Source: Chloroflexota bacterium (GTDB taxonomy: Bacteria; Chloroflexota; Anaerolineae; Anaerolineales; Anaerolineaceae). From it: DNA of 64,000 nucleotides. Both the position numbers and the translations under genes were made by a program. The stretch lies in the NCBI GenBank assembly GCA_016887485.1, contig CP069394.1, positions 806,001 through 870,000 of the forward strand. The letters are read 5' to 3'. The notes below the pieces were generated by a model, which saw nothing but the letters and a program-made list of their open reading frames with translations, was not told the DNA's origin and did no database searches. Within the stretch, counting starts at the first letter, position 1; each line of letters starts with the position of its first letter. Positions 44,211 through 52,926 of the stretch are shown in pieces.

Positions 44211-47171
44211 ATGGAAATTCAGGCCTCAAGCCAGATCATAAATAGCCCCAAAGCGCACGATGATTACAGCAATATCATCAATAACCATCCGGATTTAATC
44301 TGTAAATGGCTGGCGGATGGGACCTTGATCTTCGCCAATAAATCCTATTGCAGATACTTTGGGAAATCTCCAAAGGAACTTATTGGATTCTCCTGCCTGG
44401 ACTATATCCACCCTGATGACCAACAAAAATTACAAGATCACATCGCCAAATTTCATAATAATAACCAGCAGGCGATGATTGAGCTTCGGATCATCGATTC
44501 CAAAGGAGAGATCCGCTGGCATCAATGGATTGATAAATACATCCAAAACCCTGAAACCGGCGAATGGGAATTCCTGTCAACCGGCAGAGATATCACCGAT
44601 CTCAAGCTTTCAGAGCTCGAATTACTTAGGCGAACAGAATTTGAGCGTCTCATCACAAGGCTCTCCATTGATTTCATAAATTTATCGTTGGATGATATTG
44701 ACAGCCATATCAACAAGCTGTTGGCTGAGGTTGGTCAATATGTAAAAGTTGATCGCAGTTATGTTTTTATTTTCAACCCTGAGGCCAACACCATGAGCAA
44801 TACCCATGAATGGTGTCAGGAATGCATTGAGCCGCAAATCGAGTATTTACAAAATCTCGAATGCACCTCCTACGACTATTGGGTCAGTAGGATTAAGAAA
44901 CATGAAACAATCTTGATCACCGACCTCGCCCAATTACCGCAAAAAGCACAGGAACTCAAGAGTACCTTAGAAAAAGGTCAGGTCAAATCTCTGATCGGGA
45001 TCCCTCTGGTCAATGCCGGCAAGATCCTTGGATTTATCGGATTTGATGCCGTTCAACAAGAGAGAGCCTGGACAGATGAAGAAATCAATATTCTGAAGAT
45101 CGTCAGTGGCATCATCGGAAATGCCATCGTCCAATACCGCAATCAGCAAGAATTACATCGTCAAAGACAATTCCTTGAGCAGCTCAATGAAATCACCATT
45201 GCATCTCTTAGCACGAAAAATGTTGAAGAGATGGTAGATGTTGTTGCCCGTCGAATCCTGACACTCATTAACGCAGATAACTGCTCCATCGCCCTTTGGG
45301 ATGAAAACAAACAAAAGGTCGCCGGCTCTGCCCATAACGGATTGCCCTTTGGCAATCAAATCCAATCCGTCCTGGACCAGGTAGATCCATCGGTGACCAA
45401 AATTGTGTTATCCAACCGCCAGCCGCTGATCCTGGAGGATGTCAGCGGATCTGATATTATTTCACCAAAACTCCAGGATTTGTTCCAGACCAGATCACTT
45501 ATCGCACTGCCACTCATTGTAGACAATCACAAACTAGGTGCAGTCATCTTTGGATTCAGTACCCCTCACAAATTTGTCAGCTCAGAGATTAATCTGGCCC
45601 AACAGGCATCTTATCAAATCTCCCAGGCAATTTACAAGCAGAGATTACTTGAAAATGCTCAAAAATCAGCCCAGGAAGCAGAAAAACTACACATGGCCGG
45701 CGCGATTGTCGCCAGCAATCTTGATCCCAATGTTGCCATCTCTTCAATTCTCGATCAGTTGGCAGAAGTCGTTCCCTTTAACAGTGCATCTATCCAAATC
45801 CTCAACAATGGTTTCCTTGAAATTAAAGACGGCCGAGGTTGGCCGGCCAAAATTGATCCCGTCGGAACACGCTTCCCAATTCCCGGTGACAACCCAAACA
45901 GCCAAGTCATCCTGACCGGAAAACCCTATGTTCTTAATGACGCCCCAGATATCTATGGCATTTTCGGAGACAAAGACCACTCCTATATCCGTTCTTGGCT
46001 GGGCATTCCCTTGAAGGTTCGTGACCGTGTGATTGGGATGCTCACATTGGACCACAGCCAGCCGAATTTCTATGACAACAAACAGCTGATTGACCTGGTG
46101 ACAGCCTTTGCCGATCAGGTCGCGATCTCACTGGAAAACGCCCGCCTTTACGCCAATGAGCGCCGCCGGGGGGATGAGTTGGAAGCCCTTAGGGCAACCA
46201 CAGCGGACATCACCAAGGAGCTGGGTCTCAAGAACTTGCTGCAAGCCATCCTTCAACGGGCCACCGACCTCCTCCATGCAACAGGAGGTGAACTAGGATT
46301 GGTCCATCAATCAAATAACACCATTCAAATACTGGTCAGCCATAATATGGGGTCTACAGATTATATCGGCGAAACCATCAGCATGAATGAAGGGCTGATG
46401 GGCTATGTGGCCCAGACCCAGCATATTGAGATGTTGGAAGATTACAAGAATTGGGATGGTCAGATGGACTGTTACCAGGAAAGCCCAATCCATGCGGCCA
46501 TTGCTGCGCCATTGATGATTGGCAAGAGGTTCCTGGGTGTAATCGGGATCATGAATTCTGACCGATCCAGAAAATTCACGGAAAACGAAAAGGACTTGAT
46601 GAGCATGTTCGCTCAGCAAGCCGCCATCGCGGTTGAAAATGCCCAGCTTTTTGAAGAACGTCAGCACCAGGCTCGTTTGGACATGACCACTGGCGTCTAC
46701 AATCGACGTGGGCTAAGCGAACTTGGTTACCGTGAGATTGATCGCTCCCTCCGGTTTAACCGCCCGTTAGGAGTCATTTTCCTCGATATTGACCATTTCA
46801 AAATGGTGAATGACACCTATGGCCACCATGTTGGGGATCAGGTCCTAATGGAATTGGCGCAAAGATTGAGATCCAACCTGCGTTCGATTGACATCCTGAG
46901 CCGTTATGGCGGTGAGGAATTCGTCATCCTGCTCCCTGAGACCAATAACGAGGGTGCGTTGGATGTCGCTGAAAGGATCAGAAAGACTGTGGAAGAAAGA
47001 CCTTTCTCGCCAAGCAACCTTTCCCTCTGGATCACCATCAGCCAGGGCGTTACGATTATGAATAAAGATAATTGCAGCCTAAAGGAACTCATCCAGCAGG
47101 CGGACGAGGCAGCCTATCAATCCAAAGATGCTGGTCGAAACTTAGTGACTCTTTACGACCAAATTCTTTAA
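44211..47171 (+). CDS. PAS-GAF(x4)-GGDEF diguanylate cyclase
   Basis: A 986-residue soluble signalling protein. A PAS domain covers about 20-145 (LICKWLADGTLIFANKSY, GFSCLDYIHPDD). Four GAF domains follow at roughly 150-305, 320-465, 490-645 and 665-810. The GGDEF domain (about 825-986) carries FLDIDHFKMVND and the active-site motif GGEEF at 900-904. RSID at 891-894 matches the RxxD inhibitory site five residues before it. It should make cyclic di-GMP and be subject to product inhibition. No membrane segment or EAL domain is seen. GAGAAAT precedes the ATG. It is monocistronic. Confidence 0.93.
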   Translation: MEIQASSQIINSPKAHDDYSNIINNHPDLICKWLADGTLIFANKSYCRYFGKSPKELIGFSCLDYIHPDDQQKLQDHIAKFHNNNQQAMIELRIIDSKGEIRWHQWIDKYIQNPETGEWEFLSTGRDITDLKLSELELLRRTEFERLITRLSIDFINLSLDDIDSHINKLLAEVGQYVKVDRSYVFIFNPEANTMSNTHEWCQECIEPQIEYLQNLECTSYDYWVSRIKKHETILITDLAQLPQKAQELKSTLEKGQVKSLIGIPLVNAGKILGFIGFDAVQQERAWTDEEINILKIVSGIIGNAIVQYRNQQELHRQRQFLEQLNEITIASLSTKNVEEMVDVVARRILTLINADNCSIALWDENKQKVAGSAHNGLPFGNQIQSVLDQVDPSVTKIVLSNRQPLILEDVSGSDIISPKLQDLFQTRSLIALPLIVDNHKLGAVIFGFSTPHKFVSSEINLAQQASYQISQAIYKQRLLENAQKSAQEAEKLHMAGAIVASNLDPNVAISSILDQLAEVVPFNSASIQILNNGFLEIKDGRGWPAKIDPVGTRFPIPGDNPNSQVILTGKPYVLNDAPDIYGIFGDKDHSYIRSWLGIPLKVRDRVIGMLTLDHSQPNFYDNKQLIDLVTAFADQVAISLENARLYANERRRGDELEALRATTADITKELGLKNLLQAILQRATDLLHATGGELGLVHQSNNTIQILVSHNMGSTDYIGETISMNEGLMGYVAQTQHIEMLEDYKNWDGQMDCYQESPIHAAIAAPLMIGKRFLGVIGIMNSDRSRKFTENEKDLMSMFAQQAAIAVENAQLFEERQHQARLDMTTGVYNRRGLSELGYREIDRSLRFNRPLGVIFLDIDHFKMVNDTYGHHVGDQVLMELAQRLRSNLRSIDILSRYGGEEFVILLPETNNEGALDVAERIRKTVEERPFSPSNLSLWITISQGVTIMNKDNCSLKELIQQADEAAYQSKDAGRNLVTLYDQIL

Positions 47172-47178
47172 TTTCCCC

Positions 47179-47853
47179 TCATTCAAAAACGACATAATAA
47201 TAGCCGAGGTCATTGAACAGCCTTTCCATAAAGGCTTCTGCATTGATCTGCGCCTGTTCCAGTATGCCGTCATCAATAGCAGCATTCAGAATTTCTTCCT
47301 CAGCTGCTTGCCGGGCATCTGTTTCCAAATTTGGATCGCTCTTTTTAAATATCCCTGTTGTCCGGTCATAAACATAGGAATCGTCATTATTCAGCGTGGC
47401 AACGAATACTTCTGCATCCGGCAAATGCACTCTTAGCACATCACCATCCATAGCCAGATCCTCAACCGTGAGCTTCGACAAATCCACACCGGCAATCACA
47501 TATCCATGAGCTACAAAAAGGAGCTTATCCCCAAACAGCGGTCCGAAAACGCCCTGATTGATCTCCGCGGTGATCACTTTTTCTACTGAATATTGGATCG
47601 TTTCCAATCTCGCCATGGATTGGACATCCCGGATGATAGTCACAGGGTCCGGCAACACTGTTGGCGTGGGATGAAGCAGTTGGTTGACCTGATCCGAAAT
47701 TGCCTGGTTGGCTTCCTGAAGCGGGCTGACTGTCGAAACGATTGTCTGGCGGATGCCAACTGTCAGGAAAATAATTGCCCCGATGGTAGCAACCAACAAT
47801 ACAACCAATAATATGATAATGAGTGTTTTTCCAAGATTCTTTTGCTTTTCCAT
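47179..47853 (-). CDS. DUF4230 domain membrane protein
   Basis: A 224-residue protein with one N-terminal membrane anchor (about 10-33, IIILLVVLLVATIGAIIFL). A short linker is followed by a DUF4230-like domain: ETIQYSVEKVITAEI, FGDKLLFVAHGYVIAGVDL, VLRVHLPDAEVF and a C-terminal helix pair. The domain is outside the membrane if the anchor runs N-in. I chose the ATG at 47853, preceded by GAGGATAGCC, over an ATG at 47865. It converges on the diguanylate cyclase gene with 7 bp between stops. The function of the family is not known. Confidence 0.82.
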   Translation of the reverse strand: MEKQKNLGKTLIIILLVVLLVATIGAIIFLTVGIRQTIVSTVSPLQEANQAISDQVNQLLHPTPTVLPDPVTIIRDVQSMARLETIQYSVEKVITAEINQGVFGPLFGDKLLFVAHGYVIAGVDLSKLTVEDLAMDGDVLRVHLPDAEVFVATLNNDDSYVYDRTTGIFKKSDPNLETDARQAAEEEILNAAIDDGILEQAQINAEAFMERLFNDLGYYYVVFE

Positions 47854-47943
47854 GGCTATCCTCAATCATCTTCTCTTGAAAAGGGATTTCTAGTGTACCC
47901 TGCAAAACATACCTTGTAAAACTTGCCATCTGCTAAGAAACAA

Positions 47944-47972
47944 ACAACCCCTACCGGGTTGGCAGGGGTTGT
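47944..47972 (-). terminator. Terminator of the GNAT-like gene
   Basis: ACAACCCCT (47944-47952) / AGGGGTTGT (47964-47972). On the minus strand the stem is followed by TTGTTTCTT. It lies 17 bp past the stop. Confidence 0.8.
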
Positions 47973-47988
47973 CTCATTCACTGATAAA

Positions 47989-49119
47989 TTAGATGTCCCG
48001 TTGGTAAACCCGGTGGTTCTTATAGAACCTGACGCCCAGGTTTTGCAGGTCTTTGCGCATCTGTTTCGCTGTTTCCGCCACCTGTGTCAGTTCGGCATGG
48101 ACAAATTGCGTGTTTTGATGCATAGCCTTTTCAAGTTCAGCGTACATAATCGCATTGCCGCCTAGACCCTGATATTCAGGAAGGATACCAACACCGTTGA
48201 AAGAGATCCAATCCGTCTTCTTGATCTCACTGAACAAACGAACTATTGCCAGCGGCCCCAACTTACCACCATTTTTCTGCATTGCAGCGGAGACATCCGG
48301 GAAGGGGAACACAAACCCAACAACTTCCCCACCTTTGGTGATGATCTTGATCAGATCAGGGTCCACGATGGTCATCACATTGGAGACCACAAATTCGATC
48401 TCACGTGCAGAAAGCGGATAGTATTCCCAATTCTTCACAAAGGCTTTGTTATAGGCTTCGCCAATCCGATCCGCCCACTGCTTCAGGTGACGTTTGTTCT
48501 TGAAATCGATCACCTCAAAGGTGCCGCGTTTCTTAGCAATTTCGGCTGCCTTACGGACCTTCTCAGGAAGCTGGAACTTCTGGGGGTCCATATAGCTGGA
48601 AACGAAATCCACAACCTTGGTGAAACCTAGGTTTTCCACAAGATCCCTGTAGTAGGGATAATTGTAGTTCATCATGTTCATCATTTCGCGATGTTCAAAA
48701 CCTTCAATTTGAATGCCATAACCATCCAGGGGGCCAAACCCTTTCGGGCCAACAAGCTTCGTCAGTCCCCGGTCCTTTGCCCAGTTCATTACGGTTTCAA
48801 ACAGGGCATTGGCCACTTCCTGGTCATTGACACACTCAAAAAGATAAAACTCAGCATCTTTGGCGTCATGATATTTATTGAAGGGTTTATTCTCCAAAGC
48901 CGCAATTCTGCCCACGACTTTCCCATCCTTTTCTGCGATGAAAAATTCAGCATCCGAATGCTCATAATATGGGTGTTTCTCAGGGTTCATCATTGTTTTA
49001 ACATCAACAATGAAAGGCGGCACCCACTGCGGATGACCGGCGTAGAGGTCAAACGGAAATTGAACAAATCGGTCGATTTCAGAATTGGATTTCAGATCTA
49101 CTTTATGAATATTAATCAT
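47989..49119 (-). CDS. GNAT-like acetyltransferase family protein, double-domain
   Basis: A 376-residue cytoplasmic protein that reads as two GNAT-type halves. The N-half has DAEFFIAEKDGKVVGRIAAL, the usual strand pair before the acetyl-CoA site. The C-half has GEVVGFVFPFPD and GVGILPEYQGLGGNAIMYAELEKA, close to the acetyl-CoA loop signature (Q/R-x-x-G-x-G/A). A GPKGFGPLDGYGIQIEGF segment in the middle is distinctive. AAAGG precedes the ATG. Substrates are unknown. Confidence 0.78.
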   Translation of the reverse strand: MINIHKVDLKSNSEIDRFVQFPFDLYAGHPQWVPPFIVDVKTMMNPEKHPYYEHSDAEFFIAEKDGKVVGRIAALENKPFNKYHDAKDAEFYLFECVNDQEVANALFETVMNWAKDRGLTKLVGPKGFGPLDGYGIQIEGFEHREMMNMMNYNYPYYRDLVENLGFTKVVDFVSSYMDPQKFQLPEKVRKAAEIAKKRGTFEVIDFKNKRHLKQWADRIGEAYNKAFVKNWEYYPLSAREIEFVVSNVMTIVDPDLIKIITKGGEVVGFVFPFPDVSAAMQKNGGKLGPLAIVRLFSEIKKTDWISFNGVGILPEYQGLGGNAIMYAELEKAMHQNTQFVHAELTQVAETAKQMRKDLQNLGVRFYKNHRVYQRDI

Positions 49120-49371
49120 GATAACCTTTCTCTGGCAACCTTCAAGATTTTTCTATGATGTTAAACAACACAGTAAATCCAAGGTTGCGTTTGGCGAACC
49201 CTAAAGAATCAATTTGTTTCCACAGATCAAATTATGACAATTTATTACCTTAAGAAATTATAAACCTATTTAGCTAATCGGATAAAAACCAGATTAGGCA
49301 ATTTCCCCCATAATCATGTTAAACACAATACTTATAAACTTCCCTCTCTACCGTCTCTTCTCAATCCTTTA

Positions 49372-49953
49372 TTATGAATTAAGAAGCAAACGGATCGCCT
49401 CATCCAGGAATTCTCCCCGGACTTTCTCATCCTGGAAATCCATCCAGGTCTGGCCGGAAGTCGGGTAATTGAATAAACCTGCCATCAGGATTTGTGAGAA
49501 GATCATATTCAGGTGCATCCGCACCCCTGTCATTTTTTCCACTTCAACAAATGGGATTAACGCTTCAGCCGTCAGCGAAATCCAAGAATCCAACAAATTT
49601 AGTAAACTCTCCTGCCGTTCCTTATAAAATAAAGGACCAATCATATGGGCTCGAATAATATTCGGGTATTTCTGAATGCCATCTATTAGATAGATCAAAA
49701 TCGACTTGATCCGTTCCTCTATGTGCCCTTCACTCTTCACGAATGCTTCGGTATCTTCCAACATATGTCGCGCAGTCTGATCCAACGCTGCATCCACCAA
49801 TTGTTCCTTCGTACCAAAGTAATAATGAAGGGCAGCATTGTTCACCCCTGCCTCATCGGCAATCAGACGGGTTGTCAGGTTGGATAACCCATGTTTTTCA
49901 ATTGCATCAATTGTGGAGATCAATATGTGTTGTTTTACGTTCTCTCGGCTCAT
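49372..49953 (-). CDS. TetR/AcrR family transcriptional regulator
   Basis: A 193-residue repressor-type protein. The N-terminal helix-turn-helix spans about 10-55: HGLSNLTTRLIADEAGVNNAALHYYFGTKEQLVDAAL is the TetR recognition region (given here as key residues 19-55). The C-terminal two-thirds is the ligand domain and is not conserved. GAGGAATT precedes the ATG. It lies 12 bp after the SDR gene and probably controls that gene and the divergent SDR gene at 50957. Confidence 0.92.
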   Translation of the reverse strand: MSRENVKQHILISTIDAIEKHGLSNLTTRLIADEAGVNNAALHYYFGTKEQLVDAALDQTARHMLEDTEAFVKSEGHIEERIKSILIYLIDGIQKYPNIIRAHMIGPLFYKERQESLLNLLDSWISLTAEALIPFVEVEKMTGVRMHLNMIFSQILMAGLFNYPTSGQTWMDFQDEKVRGEFLDEAIRLLLNS

Positions 49954-49965
49954 AATTCCTCTATC

Positions 49966-50829
49966 TCAAGCGGATTGGGCAACTTCAGGTTGGTTTGCCA
50001 TTTGCCCCTCACGGACATTTTCCTGGCTGCCATATTGAGCGGCTATTTCACGGGTCTTTTCCCAACGGCGGCGGATCAACCCAGCCACCCAGTCCGGTGG
50101 AACAAGAGTGCTCAGTGACCGCAGTACCTGGTTCATACCGCCCGGGATATAAAGTGAGTGGTTTGCCAGGGCCCGGTTAATCGTTCTGGCGACTACAGTG
50201 CCAGTCTGCATGGTCGTGATTCTTCCGATCCAGCCCTGAGAATCGATACTATGGATTGTGTCAGGTTTGGTTGCCATTCCAGCGGGACAAAGCGCCATCA
50301 CCCGGATATTCGCACTTCGCAATTCCTGACGCATCGCTCTGGAGAAATCCAGAAGGAAGCGCTTTGAGGCGGCGTAAACAGCTTTCAAAGGCATCGGATA
50401 AAACCCCGCCAGGCTGCTGACGTTGATGATATGCAGTCGTCGGTCCCCCAGCTGTGAATCGATCATTGAGCGGGTCATGGAAACCGTTGCCTCAATATTC
50501 AGGCGGATGATCGTATTAATTTCATCTCCACTGCGGTCCATCAACGCTCCTTCAAAATCCAGGCCAGCGACATTGATCAGCATATCAAACCGGACCCCCA
50601 GGTCAGCGTTCCGCTTCCAAAAAGCATCACGCTCCCGTGGTTCAATCAAGTTACAGGGTGCATAAAGCACCTGAACGCCATATTGTCGCTCCAGCCCACT
50701 TGCCAGAAGCGCTAATTTTTCATCGGACAAATCCGTCAGGAACAGATCCCACCCACGGGAGGCGCATTCCCGGGCAAACGCCTTACCCAGACCACCCACT
50801 GCACCTGTTATGCAAACCCGATATGACAT
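49966..50829 (-). CDS. Short-chain dehydrogenase/reductase (SDR) family protein
   Basis: A 287-residue NAD(P)-dependent oxidoreductase. The cofactor motif is GAVGGLGKAFA. The NAG-equivalent is NVAGLDFEG, and the catalytic pair is in YAASKRFLLDF after a serine strand (NVSSLAGFYPMP). The C-terminal extension with PDWVAGLIRRRWEKTREI is basic. The ATG at 50829 follows AAAGGAAAGACC; an in-frame TTG at 50844 is less likely. It forms an operon with the TetR gene. The substrate is unknown. Confidence 0.9.
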   Translation of the reverse strand: MSYRVCITGAVGGLGKAFARECASRGWDLFLTDLSDEKLALLASGLERQYGVQVLYAPCNLIEPRERDAFWKRNADLGVRFDMLINVAGLDFEGALMDRSGDEINTIIRLNIEATVSMTRSMIDSQLGDRRLHIINVSSLAGFYPMPLKAVYAASKRFLLDFSRAMRQELRSANIRVMALCPAGMATKPDTIHSIDSQGWIGRITTMQTGTVVARTINRALANHSLYIPGGMNQVLRSLSTLVPPDWVAGLIRRRWEKTREIAAQYGSQENVREGQMANQPEVAQSA

Positions 50830-50883
50830 GGTCTTTCCTTTCAATCTTCTTTTGATAAACTTAACCTAAGTCTAATCCCAAGC

Positions 50884-50928
50884 TTGCAAAAAGTAAAGCG
50901 CTTGGTTATACTAATTGGTGTAATCAAT
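50884..50928 (+). promoter_or_regulatory. Promoter and possible operator between divergent SDR genes
   Basis: TTGCAA (50884-50889), a 17-bp spacer and TATACT (50907-50912) form a good plus-strand promoter 45 bp before the GTG of the second SDR gene. ATTGGTGTAATCAAT at 50914-50928 is an imperfect palindrome over the expected start point and could bind the TetR regulator. Confidence 0.5.
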
Positions 50929-50956
50929 TGGTTAATATTATAAGAAAGTAAATAAA

Positions 50957-51844
50957 GTGGATATAAAACAGAAAAAGACTGTATTGATCACTGGTGCAAC
51001 CTCTGGCCTGGGCCTGGCAGCGATGAAAGGATTGGCTGAAGAAGGCTTTCGCTTGATCGGTGTAGCCCGTTCTCCTGAAAAGATTGAAGCTGCTGAGAAA
51101 GTCCTCAAGAAAAACTTCCCTGCAACCGAGTGCCGTTTCATCCAAACAGACCTCTCCTCCCAAACCCAAATCCGCGAATTGGCTGACCAGGTTGCTTCCC
51201 AGCTGAAGGATTGGGACACGGATTATCTTGATGTACTGGTGAACAACGCCGGCGCAGTGACCAGCTGGTATTCGCTGACCGAAGACGGCATCGAACGGCA
51301 ATTCGCGGTCAATCACCTGGCGCCCTTCCTGCTCACCCACCTGCTCCTGCCCTACCTGCAGCGTGCCCCTCAAGGACGTGTGCTGACGGTCAGCTCAGGT
51401 TCGCACCGCCATACCCGCATCCATTGGAAAGACGTGATGTTCAGCCACCATTATGGGACTCTCAAGGCCTACAAGCAATCGAAATTAGCGAATGTCCTCT
51501 TCACCCTGGCCTTCAATCGAAGATTTAGTGCCAACTCATCTATTCGAGCTTACGCTGTCGATCCAGGATTGATCAATACCCAGATCGGCGCGAAAGACAC
51601 CAACGGGTTTGTGAAATGGTTCTGGGGCAAGCGCAGCAGCCATGGCAACCCACCTGAGGTCGCTGCTGAGACCATCGTTTACCTGGCCTGCCGGTCGCAT
51701 CTACCTTATCAAAACCAGTGGTATTTCAAGGAATGCCACCCCATTGATCCCAGCCGCTATGCTCAACAAGAGGAACCCGCTGAGCGCCTCTGGCAGTTAT
51801 CCCTGCGACTATGCGGTCTAGATGAGAAGGATCCCAAGTCCTGA
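50957..51844 (+). CDS. Short-chain dehydrogenase (retinol dehydrogenase-like), GTG start
   Basis: A 295-residue SDR oxidoreductase. TGATSGLGLAA binds the cofactor, NNAGAV is the structural motif, and the catalytic set is VSSGSH (Ser) with AYKQSKLANV (Tyr and Lys). The overall pattern, with FAVNHLAPFLLTHLLLP, is that of retinol dehydrogenase/WW-domain oxidoreductase-like SDRs. The start is GTG at 50957 with a weak ribosome site. It is divergent from the SDR-TetR operon, with the promoter described at 50884-50928. The substrate is not known. Confidence 0.9.
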   Translation: MDIKQKKTVLITGATSGLGLAAMKGLAEEGFRLIGVARSPEKIEAAEKVLKKNFPATECRFIQTDLSSQTQIRELADQVASQLKDWDTDYLDVLVNNAGAVTSWYSLTEDGIERQFAVNHLAPFLLTHLLLPYLQRAPQGRVLTVSSGSHRHTRIHWKDVMFSHHYGTLKAYKQSKLANVLFTLAFNRRFSANSSIRAYAVDPGLINTQIGAKDTNGFVKWFWGKRSSHGNPPEVAAETIVYLACRSHLPYQNQWYFKECHPIDPSRYAQQEEPAERLWQLSLRLCGLDEKDPKS

Positions 51845-51966
51845 GCAGGCCAGTCATTCACTCATTATTGTGTACATCTATATAGAGGGTCAGCCTTGTA
51901 ATCATCAACATACTGGGCTATAATCCTCATGGTATTTTTTCAGAAGTTAAAGAGGATTAAACTTAT

Positions 51967-52524
51967 ATGATCGATGTAAATGAACTCCGCAAAGGCGTCA
52001 CCTTTGAGCAAGACAGCAGTCTGTATAAAGTGCTGGAATATTCCCACAATAAACCTGGCCGTGGCTCCGCAACCATCAAGATCAAAGCTCGTGACCTGCG
52101 TAAGGGCACGACACTGGAAATGACTTTCATTTCCGGCAACCGGGTGCAGGATGTCAGGCTTGATTATCACAATGCCCAATTCCTGTATAGCGATGACCAG
52201 TTCTATTATTTCATGAACAACCAGAATTACGAACAATATCCCATCAGCAAGGATATCGTTGGTAATATGGCGGAATACCTGAAACCGAACCTTGAGGTCA
52301 AGCTGATGTTCTTTGGCTCGGAAGCTCTGGATATGGAACTCCCGACCTCAGTGGACCTGTTGGTCACCCGCGCTGATCCCGCCATCCGCGGCGACACGGC
52401 CACAGGCGTGACCAAAAAGGTTATGACCGAGACCGGCCTTGAGGTGACTGTCCCCTCCTTCGTTGAGGAAGGCACCGTCATTCGTGTGGACACACGTAAC
52501 GGGAATTACGTGACACGAGTTTAA
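51967..52524 (+). CDS. efp: Translation elongation factor P
   Basis: A 185-residue EF-P, which binds stalled ribosomes between P and E sites and speeds peptide bonds at polyproline. KOW-like domain I is followed by two OB domains. The C-terminus GTVIRVDTRNGNYVTRV is standard. The loop tip reads NKPGRGSA with Arg32 at the position that is modified in many EF-Ps, where Lys is most common. AGAGGATTAAACTTAT precedes the ATG. Two more genes follow on the same strand, 72 bp downstream. Confidence 0.97.
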   Translation: MIDVNELRKGVTFEQDSSLYKVLEYSHNKPGRGSATIKIKARDLRKGTTLEMTFISGNRVQDVRLDYHNAQFLYSDDQFYYFMNNQNYEQYPISKDIVGNMAEYLKPNLEVKLMFFGSEALDMELPTSVDLLVTRADPAIRGDTATGVTKKVMTETGLEVTVPSFVEEGTVIRVDTRNGNYVTRV

Positions 52525-52596
52525 TCCAATCAAATTCCACCTTTAAGTAGAAAATCCGAATCCCCGCAAGGGGATTCATTATTAAGGCAGGAAGCT

Positions 52597-52926
52597 ATGA
52601 GAATCCCAAGCATCGGAAAAGAATGTCCCTTTTTCTATGGCGATTATTATCGCGGGCGCGAACATGAAGAATGCCGCTTATTAACTAATGCGTCCTCCGA
52701 ATGGAGCCAAAAGGACTGCCAATCTTGCCCTGTCCCGGAAATCCTGCTTGCCAACAACTGTCCGAATATGATCCTGACCGGTGAAATCAAGAAGGGCCTT
52801 CTGGGCATTGGGCGGAAAGTGGAGATCAGTGCTTACTGCAAGAAAATGCATCGGGATGTCAAGAATCCCTATATTGGCTGTGGCGAATGCCACCCCATTT
52901 TGGACCTCTTTAAGGAAGTTGAATGA
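52597..52926 (+). CDS. Small eight-cysteine protein, function unknown
   Basis: A 109-residue soluble protein that I do not recognise. It has eight cysteines: C10, C26, C41, C44, C55, C81, C95 and C98. Two CxxC pairs (CQSC and CGEC, the second followed by His99) suggest a zinc or iron-sulphur site. There is no signal peptide or membrane segment. CAGGAAGCT precedes the ATG. Its stop overlaps the start of the HAD hydrolase gene (ATGA), so the two are co-translated. It follows efp by 72 bp. Confidence 0.75.
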   Translation: MRIPSIGKECPFFYGDYYRGREHEECRLLTNASSEWSQKDCQSCPVPEILLANNCPNMILTGEIKKGLLGIGRKVEISAYCKKMHRDVKNPYIGCGECHPILDLFKEVE

